Positions 1 to 5,047 are shown, numbered from the stretch's first letter. The stretch is DNA of 5,459 bases from a bacterium (GCA_021791345.1 JAJYWT010000059.1:1-5459), one strand, 5' to 3'. Program-made: numbers and translations. Notes: a model not told the origin generated them from the letters alone.

Positions 1-34
1 ACACTCCTTGATTTGGTCGCTCTCAACCAGAGAA

Positions 35-80
35 AGACCGCTACCTCGGGTTTGGTTCAAACCCCCGAGCGCTCGGGTCT
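35..80. repeat. Nested inverted repeat / potential stem-loop
   Basis: CTCGGGTTTG (45-54) pairs with CAAACCCCCGAG (58-69) around a GTT loop with a two-base bulge. AGACC (35-39) can pair with GGTCT (76-80) to close an outer stem. CCCGAG (64-69) also forms a perfect 14-bp palindrome with the following bases (64-77). Two alternative pairings therefore exist, because CTCGGG occurs at both 45-50 and 72-77. There is no T-run, so it is not a standard rho-independent terminator. The surrounding bases are less GC-rich than the genes, and positions 1-143 contain no convincing coding sequence. It could be the 3' end of an upstream transcript or an untranslated structured RNA; no known RNA family was recognised. 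Confidence 0.4.
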
Positions 81-131
81 CAAGCTGGAAGCGCGAAGGC
101 GCCGCGGGCCCGGGCAAGAGCCACAGCCCGC

Positions 132-137
132 TACCAT
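132..137 (+). promoter_or_regulatory. Putative -10 element (TACCAT), leaderless start
   Basis: TACCAT fits the TAnnnT form of a -10 box and ends 6 nt before the ATG at 144, so transcription would begin at or next to the start codon. No Shine-Dalgarno sequence precedes this ATG and no convincing -35 hexamer is visible. The same arrangement recurs before several other genes in the window, which is the main support. Confidence 0.45.
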
Positions 138-143
138 CCGCCC

Positions 144-578
144 ATGGCCCCCATGGCGTTGGTCCATGCGCTCCTCGACCGCGAGCACACGCTCTCGGTC
201 GCAACCGTGGACGAGCACGGCTTCGCGTGGGCATGCAACCTCTACTTCGCCCGCCTGCCTCCGCCGGGGCTGAGCCTGGTGGTGCTGACCGACCCCGACA
301 GTGCCCACGCTCGGCACTGGGAGCACTGCGCCCGGGTGGGCCTCACCGTCTTTGCCCATCCCGACACTCCCCGCTCGGTGGTCAGCGGAGTGCAGATGCG
401 AGGTGTGGTCGACGGCGGCGACCCGGTGGCGGCGGAGCGGTTCCTGGCGAGGTTCCCCGGGCCTGAGGAGGTCGCCAGCCGGCAGCGCTTCTACCGCATC
501 AAGGTTGGCTGGATACGGCTCCTGGACCGGTCATCCGGCACCCTGGTCGGGATCGACCCTGCTTCACCGGAAGCCTGA
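144..578 (+). CDS. YhbP/UPF0306-like split-barrel flavin-binding protein
   Basis: A 144-residue protein resembling the E. coli YhbP (UPF0306) branch of the pyridoxamine-phosphate-oxidase-like split barrels, which generally bind FMN or related cofactors; the YhbP function itself is unknown. Visible matches are an N-terminal strand pair with AWACNLYF (residues 28-35, compare WCANAFY in YhbP), VLTDPDSAHARH (47-58, compare ILTEEKTRHAQ), GVQMRGVV (82-89, compare GVQFKGEI), a RFP segment (103-105) and a C-terminal RIKVGWIRLLD strand (118-128). The length is that of the family. The first ATG is chosen because a -10-like box lies 6 nt upstream; an in-frame ATG at 153 is the alternative. It stands alone on this strand and converges on the membrane-protein gene ending at 718. 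A cytoplasmic redox or cofactor-binding role is inferred; the substrate cannot be told. Confidence 0.8.
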   Translation: MAPMALVHALLDREHTLSVATVDEHGFAWACNLYFARLPPPGLSLVVLTDPDSAHARHWEHCARVGLTVFAHPDTPRSVVSGVQMRGVVDGGDPVAAERFLARFPGPEEVASRQRFYRIKVGWIRLLDRSSGTLVGIDPASPEA

Positions 579-603
579 GGGGCTCGCCCCGATCCTGAGG
601 GGC
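574..603. repeat. 10-bp direct repeat with mutually exclusive hairpins
   Basis: CCTGAGGGGC occurs at 574-583 (overlapping the stop codon of the YhbP-like gene) and again at 594-603. The GCCCC between them (586-590) can pair with either GGGGC (579-583 or 599-603). No T-tract follows, so a terminator role is only possible. The rest of the 579-717 intergenic stretch shows one further palindrome at 650-662. Confidence 0.3.
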
Positions 604-649
604 GGACCGCACTGTTTCGCTCACTCCACCCGGCGGCGGCCTGAGCTTC

Positions 650-662
650 CCGAGGTCCTCGG
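650..662. terminator. Palindrome between convergent genes, possible weak bidirectional terminator
   Basis: CCGAGG-T-CCTCGG is a perfect inverted repeat lying between the convergent YhbP-like gene (stop 578) and the DUF1648-like gene (stop 718). As RNA it would form a 5-bp stem with a 3-nt loop on either strand. It lacks a T-run, so an intrinsic-terminator role is only suggested by position. Confidence 0.2.
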
Positions 663-717
663 TCCGCTGGCCGGTGCTGCGCGAGCCGGGGTCGTGCGCT
701 TGCCCGGTCGGGGGCCG

Positions 718-1029
718 TCATGTCCCCGGAGTGGCCCGCCTGATCGCCGCCAGTTGGAGGGCCAGGAGCAGAACCAGGATCAGCCCAAGTGGCAGCGCCA
801 CCACCCCGGCTCGCGCCCGCGACGGGGCTGCCACCAGCAATTCGAAGCCGGCCACCACAAGACCAAGGCCGGGATACAGGAGCAACCCCGCCGTCCGGCC
901 CCACCGGCGGTTGGCCCCCGTAAGGCCTAGGTGGACCGGCACGCGACTCTTCGGCGGAAGGGTCAGGAAGCCCCAGCCCGCCGCCAACCACATGAAGAGG
1001 AGCGGAAGCAGCGCGATCAGGACCGCCAT
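718..1029 (-). CDS. Small DUF1648-like membrane protein
   Basis: A 103-residue hydrophobic protein with three probable membrane helices (about residues 2-21, 46-68 and 74-95). Between the first two lies RVPVHLGLTGANRRWG (29-44), which resembles the conserved 'P-x-H-x-x-x-x-G-x-x-x-R-x-G' core of DUF1648. That domain is found in SdpI-like immunity proteins and many uncharacterised membrane proteins of Gram-positive bacteria. The ATG at 1029 is chosen over starts further upstream because GGAGG sits 8 nt before it (minus strand, 1042-1038) and the upstream in-frame extension is arginine-rich and overlaps rnhA. It follows rnhA by 109 bp on the same strand with no visible promoter in the gap, so it may be a distal operon member. 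DUF1648 assignment is by motif only; an immunity or transporter-like function is not shown. Confidence 0.7.
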   Translation of the reverse strand: MAVLIALLPLLFMWLAAGWGFLTLPPKSRVPVHLGLTGANRRWGRTAGLLLYPGLGLVVAGFELLVAAPSRARAGVVALPLGLILVLLLALQLAAIRRATPGT

Positions 1030-1037
1030 GAAAGGTT

Positions 1038-1042
1038 CCTCC
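1038..1042 (-). promoter_or_regulatory. Strong ribosome binding site for the DUF1648-like gene
   Basis: On the minus strand GGAGG precedes the ATG at 1029 by 8 nt and decides this start. The four upstream operon genes lack such a site, which suggests this gene is translated independently. Confidence 0.7.
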
Positions 1043-1079
1043 CCCGCCTCTCCGCGCTCCCGCCGGGTCGCGCCTGTGA

Positions 1080-1106
1080 GGCTCCGGTCAGCTGGTTCTC
1101 GGAGCC
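1080..1106. repeat. 7-bp stem-loop in the rnhA downstream gap
   Basis: GGCTCCG (1080-1086) and CGGAGCC (1100-1106) form a perfect 7-bp stem with a 13-nt loop about 33 nt past the rnhA stop. No U-tract follows on the minus strand, so it may be a processing or stabilising hairpin, a weak terminator, or chance in GC-rich DNA. Confidence 0.3.
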
Positions 1107-1138
1107 GCTGGACGCAGTCGGCGGGGCGATCGCGGTCC

Positions 1139-1582
1139 TCAACTCCGCTGGAACCGCCGGCTCGCCTCGACCGCCAGGCGGTCGACGCGGTTGTTGCCGG
1201 CGGAGTCCTGATGGCCCCGCACATGGGCGAAACGCACCGCCCCGTCCAGCTCGGCCAGCAGGCGGTCGATGGCGGGGAACAGATCCTGGTTGGCGTTGCG
1301 CTTCCAGCCTTTGCTCAACCAGCCGATCACATTGAGGGAGTCCACATGCAGCAGCAGCCCCTGATCCGGCAGGCGACGCCGGGCGAAGGCGGCCATGGCC
1401 TCGCGCGCCGCCACCAGCTCCATCCGATTGTTGGTGGTCGAGGGCTCGCCGCCGGACCCCTCCTCCACCCCATCGTCCCACTCGATCAGGAACCCCCAGC
1501 CCCCCGGACCGGGGTTGCCACTGCAGGCGCCGTCGCTGTAGGCAGAGATCCACTTGGAGGGCCGCCGGCTGCCGGAGGTCAC
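1139..1582 (-). CDS. rnhA: Ribonuclease HI
   Basis: A 147-residue RNase HI, which cuts the RNA strand of RNA-DNA hybrids in the cytoplasm using divalent metal ions and so removes R-loops and primers. All catalytic positions of the family are visible: D17 in YSDGACSGNPGPGGWG (15-30), E55 in TTNNRMELVAA (49-59), D81 in HVDS (79-82), H124 in VRGHQ (121-125) and D134 in NRVDRLA (131-137). Compared with the E. coli enzyme, the segment between D81 and the next conserved helix is short (KGWKRNANQDLF, 91-102), so the basic protrusion used in substrate binding is reduced. The start is GTG, overlapping the upstream zinc-ribbon stop by 4 bp (GTGA), without a clear Shine-Dalgarno sequence. This implies translation by coupling. 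Zinc-ribbon proteins of this family also neighbour RNase HI genes in actinobacteria. Confidence 0.95.
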   Translation of the reverse strand: MTSGSRRPSKWISAYSDGACSGNPGPGGWGFLIEWDDGVEEGSGGEPSTTNNRMELVAAREAMAAFARRRLPDQGLLLHVDSLNVIGWLSKGWKRNANQDLFPAIDRLLAELDGAVRFAHVRGHQDSAGNNRVDRLAVEASRRFQRS

Positions 1583-2271
1583 AGCAGCAGGATGCGCTCG
1601 CAGTTCTCGCAGAGCACCAGCTGCTCGCCGTGCAGCTCCTCCACGATCCGGTGGGGCAGTGGGAGGCGGCAGCCGCTGCAGGTGGAGCCCACCACCCGCG
1701 CCACGGCCGGCTGGCGGCGCTGGGCGATGCGGCGGTAGGTGCGCAGCACCGACTCCGGCAGCTGGGCGGTGAGCCCGGCGATCTCCGCCCTGGCGGCGGC
1801 GACCGCCTGAGCGTGGGCCGGGGCGCGCTGCTCGTCGGCCCTTCTGGCCGCCGCGACGTCCTGCGCTCGCTCCTGGAGGGCCTGATCCAGCCGCGCGAGC
1901 TCCCGCTCATCCTCCTCCACCAGCTCGATCTGCTCCAGCTGGCGCTCGTCCAGCGAGTCCAGCTGGCTCCTCAGAGAGTCCAGCTCGTGCTGGCGCCGCT
2001 GCAGGTCGGCGGGGTTGCGGACGCTGCCGTCATAGAGGGCCCGCTCGTGCCGGGTGGCCCGCTCCTTGAGACTGGCGGCCTCGAGCTCGAGCTGCCGCAG
2101 CGCCGAGGTGCGCTGCCGAAGGCGGGCCTCCCCCTCCTCCCGCTGCCGGACCAGCCCCAAAGAGACCGGATCGGGGCCAGCGCGCCTGGCGGCCGCCTCG
2201 GACTCCGCCAAGAGCGCGGCCAGCCGGCCCTCCCACTCCTCAAGCGCCGCCAGCAGCTCGGACTGTCTCAT
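1579..2271 (-). CDS. Coiled-coil C4-type zinc-ribbon protein (CdsZ/DUF164 family)
   Basis: A 230-residue protein with a long charged helical region rich in E, R, Q, A and L (about residues 3-165) typical of an antiparallel coiled coil, including the NPADLQRRQHELD segment characteristic of the family. It ends in a zinc ribbon with CSGC (198-201) and CENC (221-224) followed by ERILLL. This is the layout of the C4 zinc-ribbon family that includes chlamydial CdsZ/CT398, H. pylori FlgZ (HP0958) and mycobacterial homologues; the actinobacterial role is unclear. The ATG at 2271 is chosen because it forms an ATGA overlap with the methyltransferase stop. A longer upstream extension would be glycine/arginine-rich and overlap that gene by some 250 bp. 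No Shine-Dalgarno sequence is seen, consistent with coupling. A scaffold or adaptor role, possibly nucleic-acid related, is inferred. Confidence 0.9.
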   Translation of the reverse strand: MRQSELLAALEEWEGRLAALLAESEAAARRAGPDPVSLGLVRQREEGEARLRQRTSALRQLELEAASLKERATRHERALYDGSVRNPADLQRRQHELDSLRSQLDSLDERQLEQIELVEEDERELARLDQALQERAQDVAAARRADEQRAPAHAQAVAAARAEIAGLTAQLPESVLRTYRRIAQRRQPAVARVVGSTCSGCRLPLPHRIVEELHGEQLVLCENCERILLL

Positions 2272-2756
2272 CGCCGTTGCCACAGGAAGGTGTGGTATGC
2301 GCGGCCACGCTCGAGAGTGAGGGTGCGGTGCGCGGACCACCCCGGCCGGCCGGCCATCCAGGCGTTGAGCCACTCCCATCGCTGCATCGGCTGCAGGCAC
2401 ACCCAGGCCAGCTCCATGAGCACCGCCGGATCCGCCTCCAGGATCGCGGCTGCCGTGCGGCCTCCCAGCCCGGCGATGACCGCGCCCTCCACGCCCAGCC
2501 CCGCCAGCGGACGCAGCCCCCATCCCTCCAATACGGTGACCGGGCTTCCCTGCCCCAGCATTCGCCGCAGCTCACCGGCGGGACCGGGGCGCACCTCGGT
2601 GGCGAAGACGCTCCCGGGCGGACGTGACGCCGCCAGCTCCAGGGCCACGCGGCCGTGGCCGCTGCCGATGTCGGCGACCCGGCCGGTTGTGGGGCAGAGC
2701 TCCAGCACGGCTCGCAGGCGGGGGCCGAGGCGCGCCCGGGGCGGGGCGGAGATCAT
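2268..2756 (-). CDS. trmK: TrmK-like tRNA (adenine-22-N1)-methyltransferase
   Basis: A 162-residue class I SAM-dependent methyltransferase resembling TrmK, which makes m1A22 in a subset of bacterial tRNAs. Visible are the SAM-binding motif VADIGSGHGRVALELA (27-42), the family signature VIAGLGGRTAAAIL (92-105, compare IAGMGG in B. subtilis), the CLQPM stretch (120-124), the W-rich EWLNAWM (128-134) and the closing RAYHTFLWQR. TrmK of B. subtilis is about 236 residues and ends in a coiled-coil domain; this protein stops where the catalytic domain ends, so the coiled coil is absent. The family's DH pair in motif I is GH here. Its ATG overlaps the trpD stop (ATGA) and its TGA overlaps the next start. 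The TrmK family call is fairly sure; activity on A22 is inferred. Confidence 0.8.
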   Translation of the reverse strand: MISAPPRARLGPRLRAVLELCPTTGRVADIGSGHGRVALELAASRPPGSVFATEVRPGPAGELRRMLGQGSPVTVLEGWGLRPLAGLGVEGAVIAGLGGRTAAAILEADPAVLMELAWVCLQPMQRWEWLNAWMAGRPGWSAHRTLTLERGRAYHTFLWQRR

Positions 2757-3796
2757 CCGGCGACCCTGGTCGAGGTCGCCACCAGCTTGTCGAGGACACT
2801 TCGGGCGGCCCCCCGATCCAGGCTCTCCCGGGCTTGCTCGAGCCCCTCCGGCAGATCCCGGGCCCGCTCCCCGGCGACCAGGGCGGCGGCGGCGTTCAGC
2901 AGCACCACGTCCCGCTTGGGCCCTCGCTCCCCCTCCAGCACCCGGAGCAGCGCCGCCGCGTTCTGCGCGGCGTCTCCGCCGCTGAGGGACGCGCTGGACG
3001 CCGGTTCCAAGCCGAGGGCGGCGGGATCGACCCGGTCCGGGATCACCTCGCCCGCGCGGACGTGCCAGATCGGCGACGGCCCGTCCAGGCCGAGCTCGTC
3101 CAACCCGCCCGGACCCGAGAACACCACGGCGCGCTTACGTCCCAGCCCCGCCAGGACGTGCGCCATCTGCTCGGCCAGCGCCGGGCTGGAGACTCCCAGC
3201 GCCTGATAGGGGACGCCCGCCGGGTTGGCGAGCGGGCCGAGGATGTTGAAGACCGTGCGGATTCCCAGCTCGCGGCGGGGGGCGGCGACATGGCGCATGG
3301 CGGGGTGATACGAGAACGCGAACATGAACCCCATCCCGGCCTCCTCGACGCACGACCTCACCCCCTCGGGCTTGAGGTCGATCGCCACCCCCAACGCCTC
3401 CAGGACGTCGGCACTCCCGCACCGGCTGCTGGCGGCGCGATTGCCATGCTTGGCGACCGGGAGCCCGGCTCCGGCCACCACCATGGCCGCGGCCGTGGAG
3501 ATGTTGAAGGTCCCCAGGCGGTCGCCGCCGGTGCCGCAGGTGTCGACCGCATCTCGGCCCAGCTCCACCCGCACGCAGTGGGCCATCATCGAGCCGACCA
3601 GCCCGACCAGCTCGGCGACCGTCTCCCCCTTCGCCCGCCATAGCGCCAGCACCGCTCCCATCTGGCTCGGGCTCAGCGCTCCCTCCATGAGGGCGTCGCC
3701 CAGGCGCCGGCTCCTATCGCTTCCGAGGTCGCCACCGGCCAGCATCTCCTCGAGGGTCGCGCGCACCAGCGACCCCAGGTCTGACTCGATTGCCAT
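2753..3796 (-). CDS. trpD: Anthranilate phosphoribosyltransferase
   Basis: A 347-residue full-length TrpD, which transfers the phosphoribosyl group of PRPP to anthranilate in the second step of tryptophan synthesis. It has an N-terminal helical domain (about 1-75) and a phosphoribosyltransferase domain with the PRPP loop DTCGTGGD (85-92), NIST (98-101), KHGNRAASSRCGSAD (116-130), YHPAMR (163-168), RTVFNILGPLANP (180-192), the metal-binding GLDEL (231-235, D233 and E234) and GGDAAQNA (273-280). These are the motifs of true TrpD rather than of the TrpD2/YbiB relatives. No other trp gene lies in the window. It heads the minus-strand operon and overlaps trmK by 4 bp. The ATG at 3796 lacks a Shine-Dalgarno sequence but has a -10-like box 6 nt upstream, so the mRNA is probably leaderless; this leaves no room for a leader-peptide attenuator. 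Confidence 0.95.
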   Translation of the reverse strand: MAIESDLGSLVRATLEEMLAGGDLGSDRSRRLGDALMEGALSPSQMGAVLALWRAKGETVAELVGLVGSMMAHCVRVELGRDAVDTCGTGGDRLGTFNISTAAAMVVAGAGLPVAKHGNRAASSRCGSADVLEALGVAIDLKPEGVRSCVEEAGMGFMFAFSYHPAMRHVAAPRRELGIRTVFNILGPLANPAGVPYQALGVSSPALAEQMAHVLAGLGRKRAVVFSGPGGLDELGLDGPSPIWHVRAGEVIPDRVDPAALGLEPASSASLSGGDAAQNAAALLRVLEGERGPKRDVVLLNAAAALVAGERARDLPEGLEQARESLDRGAARSVLDKLVATSTRVAG

Positions 3797-3802
3797 TGGC
3801 CG

Positions 3803-3808
3803 AGTCTA
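3803..3808 (-). promoter_or_regulatory. Putative -10 element (TAGACT) for the trpD operon
   Basis: On the minus strand TAGACT (within CTATAGACT) ends exactly 6 nt before the trpD ATG. This is the same spacing as TACCAT before the gene at 144. An overlapping TATAGA offset by two bases is the alternative hexamer. No good -35 is visible. Transcription would start at about the ATG. Confidence 0.5.
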
Positions 3809-3839
3809 TAGCTCGACCCCGCCACTGCTCGGGCTGGGA

Positions 3840-3845
3840 TAACCT
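3840..3845 (+). promoter_or_regulatory. Putative -10 element (TAACCT) for the hydrolase transcript
   Basis: TAACCT, inside TGGGATAACCT, ends 7 nt before an ATG at 3853 and 17 nt before the hydrolase ATG at 3863. It faces away from the trpD -10 box, with only 31 bp between the two elements, so the two promoters would share their upstream DNA. Confidence 0.35.
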
Positions 3846-3852
3846 GGCCCCG

Positions 3853-3873
3853 ATGGCAGGCGATGAAGGCTAG
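3853..3873 (+). other. Possible leaderless mini-ORF (MAGDEG) overlapping the hydrolase start
   Basis: An ATG positioned 7 nt after a -10-like box opens a six-codon reading frame ending in TAG at 3871-3873. It covers the hydrolase ATG at 3863 in another frame. If transcription starts at 3853, ribosomes would meet this ATG first. It may be a translational control element or simply chance; no homology can be judged at this length. Confidence 0.25.
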
Positions 3874-4648
3874 GCGCGGCCGGGACATCCCCGCGGCGGC
3901 CGCCCGCCCCTACTGGCTCGGCCAGGGTTCCCGGGGAGTCCTGCTGCTCCACGGTTTCGCGGGCACCCCACCGGAGCTGAGAGGGCTGGGCGACTGGCTC
4001 GCCCGGCGGGGTTTTCTGGTCTACGCCCCCCTGCTCTCGGGGCATGGCACCACGCCCGAGGAGATGGCTCTGACCACCCGCCACGACTGGATCCGCTCCG
4101 CCGCCCGCGCTCTGGACGAGCTGCGGGAGCGGTGTCCCCATGTGGGGGTGGCCGGGCAGTCGATGGGGGGCACCCTCGCCCTGCACCTGGCGGCGACCAG
4201 GCCCGAGGTGGAGGCGGTGGTCTCCCAGGCCGGACTGCTCTGGATCCGGGACTGGCGGCTCCGGGTCCTCCCGGTCGCCAAGTCCCTGATCCGCTGGGAG
4301 GAGCCCGCGCAGGAGGTCGACCTCTACCGCGTCGACGGCATCGCCGAGCTCCACAGCTATTCCCGCCGACCCACGGCGGCGATCCTGGAGCTGGTCCGGC
4401 TGGGCCGCCAGGTGCACCGCGAGCTGGGCGCCGTGGTGCAGCCGCTCTTGGTGCTGCACGGTGGGCGCGACAGTGTGGTCGACCCCGCCAACGCCATCCA
4501 GATCCTGTCTGGGGTGTCCTCGTCGGTGCGGGCGATGCGCCGGTTCGAGCGCAGCGGCCATGGGCTCAGCGTGGATGTCGACCGGCTGGAGGTGGCCGAG
4601 GCCGCGGGGCGGTGGCTGGACCGCCACGTCGGGCCCGCCCGCCGGTAG
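3863..4648 (+). CDS. Est30-like alpha/beta-hydrolase (carboxylesterase / monoacylglycerol lipase type)
   Basis: A 261-residue serine hydrolase close in layout to Geobacillus carboxylesterase Est30 and bacterial monoacylglycerol lipases. The oxyanion-hole motif is LLLHGFAGTP (27-36), followed by PLLSGHG (57-63). The nucleophile elbow is GQSMGG with S100, the acid is D203 in HGGRDSVVDP, and the base is H233 in SGHGLSVD. A cap segment lies at about 125-185. There is no signal peptide or membrane segment, so it is probably cytoplasmic, hydrolysing medium-chain or acylglycerol esters (family knowledge; substrate not determined). The ATG at 3863 puts the first strand at the usual distance; upstream there is only a weak GGCAGG. 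The gene is divergent from trpD with 66 bp between starts and ends 4 bp from the convergent zinc-ribbon gene. Confidence 0.9.
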   Translation: MKARRGRDIPAAAARPYWLGQGSRGVLLLHGFAGTPPELRGLGDWLARRGFLVYAPLLSGHGTTPEEMALTTRHDWIRSAARALDELRERCPHVGVAGQSMGGTLALHLAATRPEVEAVVSQAGLLWIRDWRLRVLPVAKSLIRWEEPAQEVDLYRVDGIAELHSYSRRPTAAILELVRLGRQVHRELGAVVQPLLVLHGGRDSVVDPANAIQILSGVSSSVRAMRRFERSGHGLSVDVDRLEVAEAAGRWLDRHVGPARR

Positions 4649-4652
4649 CCGA

Positions 4653-4940
4653 TCAGCTGCGGTCGAGCAGCTCCCTCAGCCGCTCGGCGACGTCCGAGGC
4701 TATCACCGGGTTCTCCGGGTGGCCGCCGTCGGGCAGGGGCTTGCGGCTCCGCCTGGGAGGCTGGCGACTGCCGGCCCCGGGAGCCCCCCGGTAGAGGAGC
4801 CCGCAGCCCCGGCAACGGTGGATCGGCACCGACTCGCCCCGGCCCAGGTACTCGACGTGGCTGAGGGCAAGAGGGTTGCCGCAGGTGCACACCCGGGTGG
4901 GCGGGAGCACGGGCAGCGCCTGCAGCCGGGCCGGACCCAC
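4653..4940 (-). CDS. Small zinc-ribbon protein of unknown function
   Basis: A 95-residue protein with four cysteines arranged as CTCG (C18, C20) and CRGCGLLYRG (C43, C46), a plausible one-zinc ribbon with a CxC rather than CxxC first knuckle. A basic, proline/arginine-rich linker (about 56-72) and a C-terminal helix (ASDVAERLRELLDRS, 81-95) follow. The GTG at 4940 is firmly set as start: AGGAGGT lies 7 nt upstream and an in-frame TGA directly precedes it. I do not recognise the family. Nucleic-acid or protein binding is a guess from the zinc ribbon and basic tail. It converges on the hydrolase with 4 bp between stop codons and diverges from the small gene at 5061. Codon third positions are G/C-rich, supporting a real gene. 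Confidence 0.75.
   Translation of the reverse strand: MGPARLQALPVLPPTRVCTCGNPLALSHVEYLGRGESVPIHRCRGCGLLYRGAPGAGSRQPPRRSRKPLPDGGHPENPVIASDVAERLRELLDRS
4655..4672. repeat. 6-bp stem-loop just after the hydrolase stop
   Basis: AGCTGC (4655-4660) and GCAGCT (4667-4672) form a perfect stem with a 6-nt loop, 6 nt past the hydrolase TAG and inside the last codons of the convergent zinc-ribbon gene. Without a T-run it is at best a weak terminator or 3'-end stabiliser. Confidence 0.25.
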
Positions 4941-4946
4941 TCACTG

Positions 4947-4953
4947 ACCTCCT
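4947..4953 (-). promoter_or_regulatory. Consensus ribosome binding site of the zinc-ribbon gene
   Basis: On the minus strand AGGAGGT stands 7 nt before the GTG at 4940, a near-perfect anti-16S match. It decides the otherwise doubtful GTG start. Confidence 0.75.
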
Positions 4954-4956
4954 GGC

Positions 4957-4991
4957 TCAAGTTGACGTCGAGGAACCTCTCCCTTCAAGGG
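4957..4991. promoter_or_regulatory. Cluster of short palindromes in a divergent intergenic region (possible operator)
   Basis: Within 35 bp there are TCAA-G-TTGA (4957-4965), GACGTC (4964-4969), GAGG-AA-CCTC (4970-4979) and CCCTT-C-AAGGG (4981-4991). They lie just upstream of the zinc-ribbon ribosome binding site, between two divergent genes. A TACCCT (minus strand, 4993-4988) overlapping the last palindrome could be a -10 box with a leader of about 40 nt. An operator is inferred from clustering and position only. Confidence 0.3.
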
Positions 4992-5047
4992 TATTGGGTG
5001 GCGTCGACCCCTGGGCGCCACCGCGAGCCGGCGGGCCCTGGGACGGC

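Noticed and set aside
45..77. tRNA 3' end suggested by GGTTCAAACCCC
   Set aside because: The bases look like a T-loop, but the 7-nt TTCAAAC loop is not flanked by a 5-bp stem and there is no acceptor partner or anticodon arm. A simple hairpin explains it better.
1030..1224. N-terminal extension of the DUF1648-like gene
   Set aside because: The added residues are arginine-rich and overlap rnhA, whereas the ATG at 1029 has a well-placed GGAGG and begins directly with a membrane helix.
674..1738. Long + strand open frame of about 350 codons
   Set aside because: It is antisense to the DUF1648-like gene and rnhA, spans the spacer between them, and gives an arginine/proline-rich product without motifs.
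1017..1910. Minus-strand open frame of about 300 codons overlapping rnhA and the zinc-ribbon gene
   Set aside because: It is out of frame with two clearly identified proteins and its translation is serine/arginine/proline-rich with no motif.
2272..2523. N-terminal extension of the zinc-ribbon gene
   Set aside because: It would overlap trmK by about 250 bp and add a glycine/arginine-rich, uncharacteristic stretch. The ATG at 2271 in the ATGA overlap gives the normal family length.
1630..2985. Long + strand open frame of about 450 codons
   Set aside because: It lies antisense to the zinc-ribbon, trmK and trpD genes, whose motifs are unambiguous. Its product is low-complexity (P, R, A, S, G) with no recognisable domain, typical of antisense frames in GC-rich DNA.
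2624..3643. + strand open frame of about 340 codons opposite trpD
   Set aside because: It is a shadow of trpD, with H, Q, R and P-rich low-complexity translation and no domain.
3797..3862. Trp attenuator, T-box or leader peptide before trpD
   Set aside because: Only 66 bp separate the divergent starts, no Trp codon run or T-box motif is present, and the -10 box sits 6 nt from the ATG.
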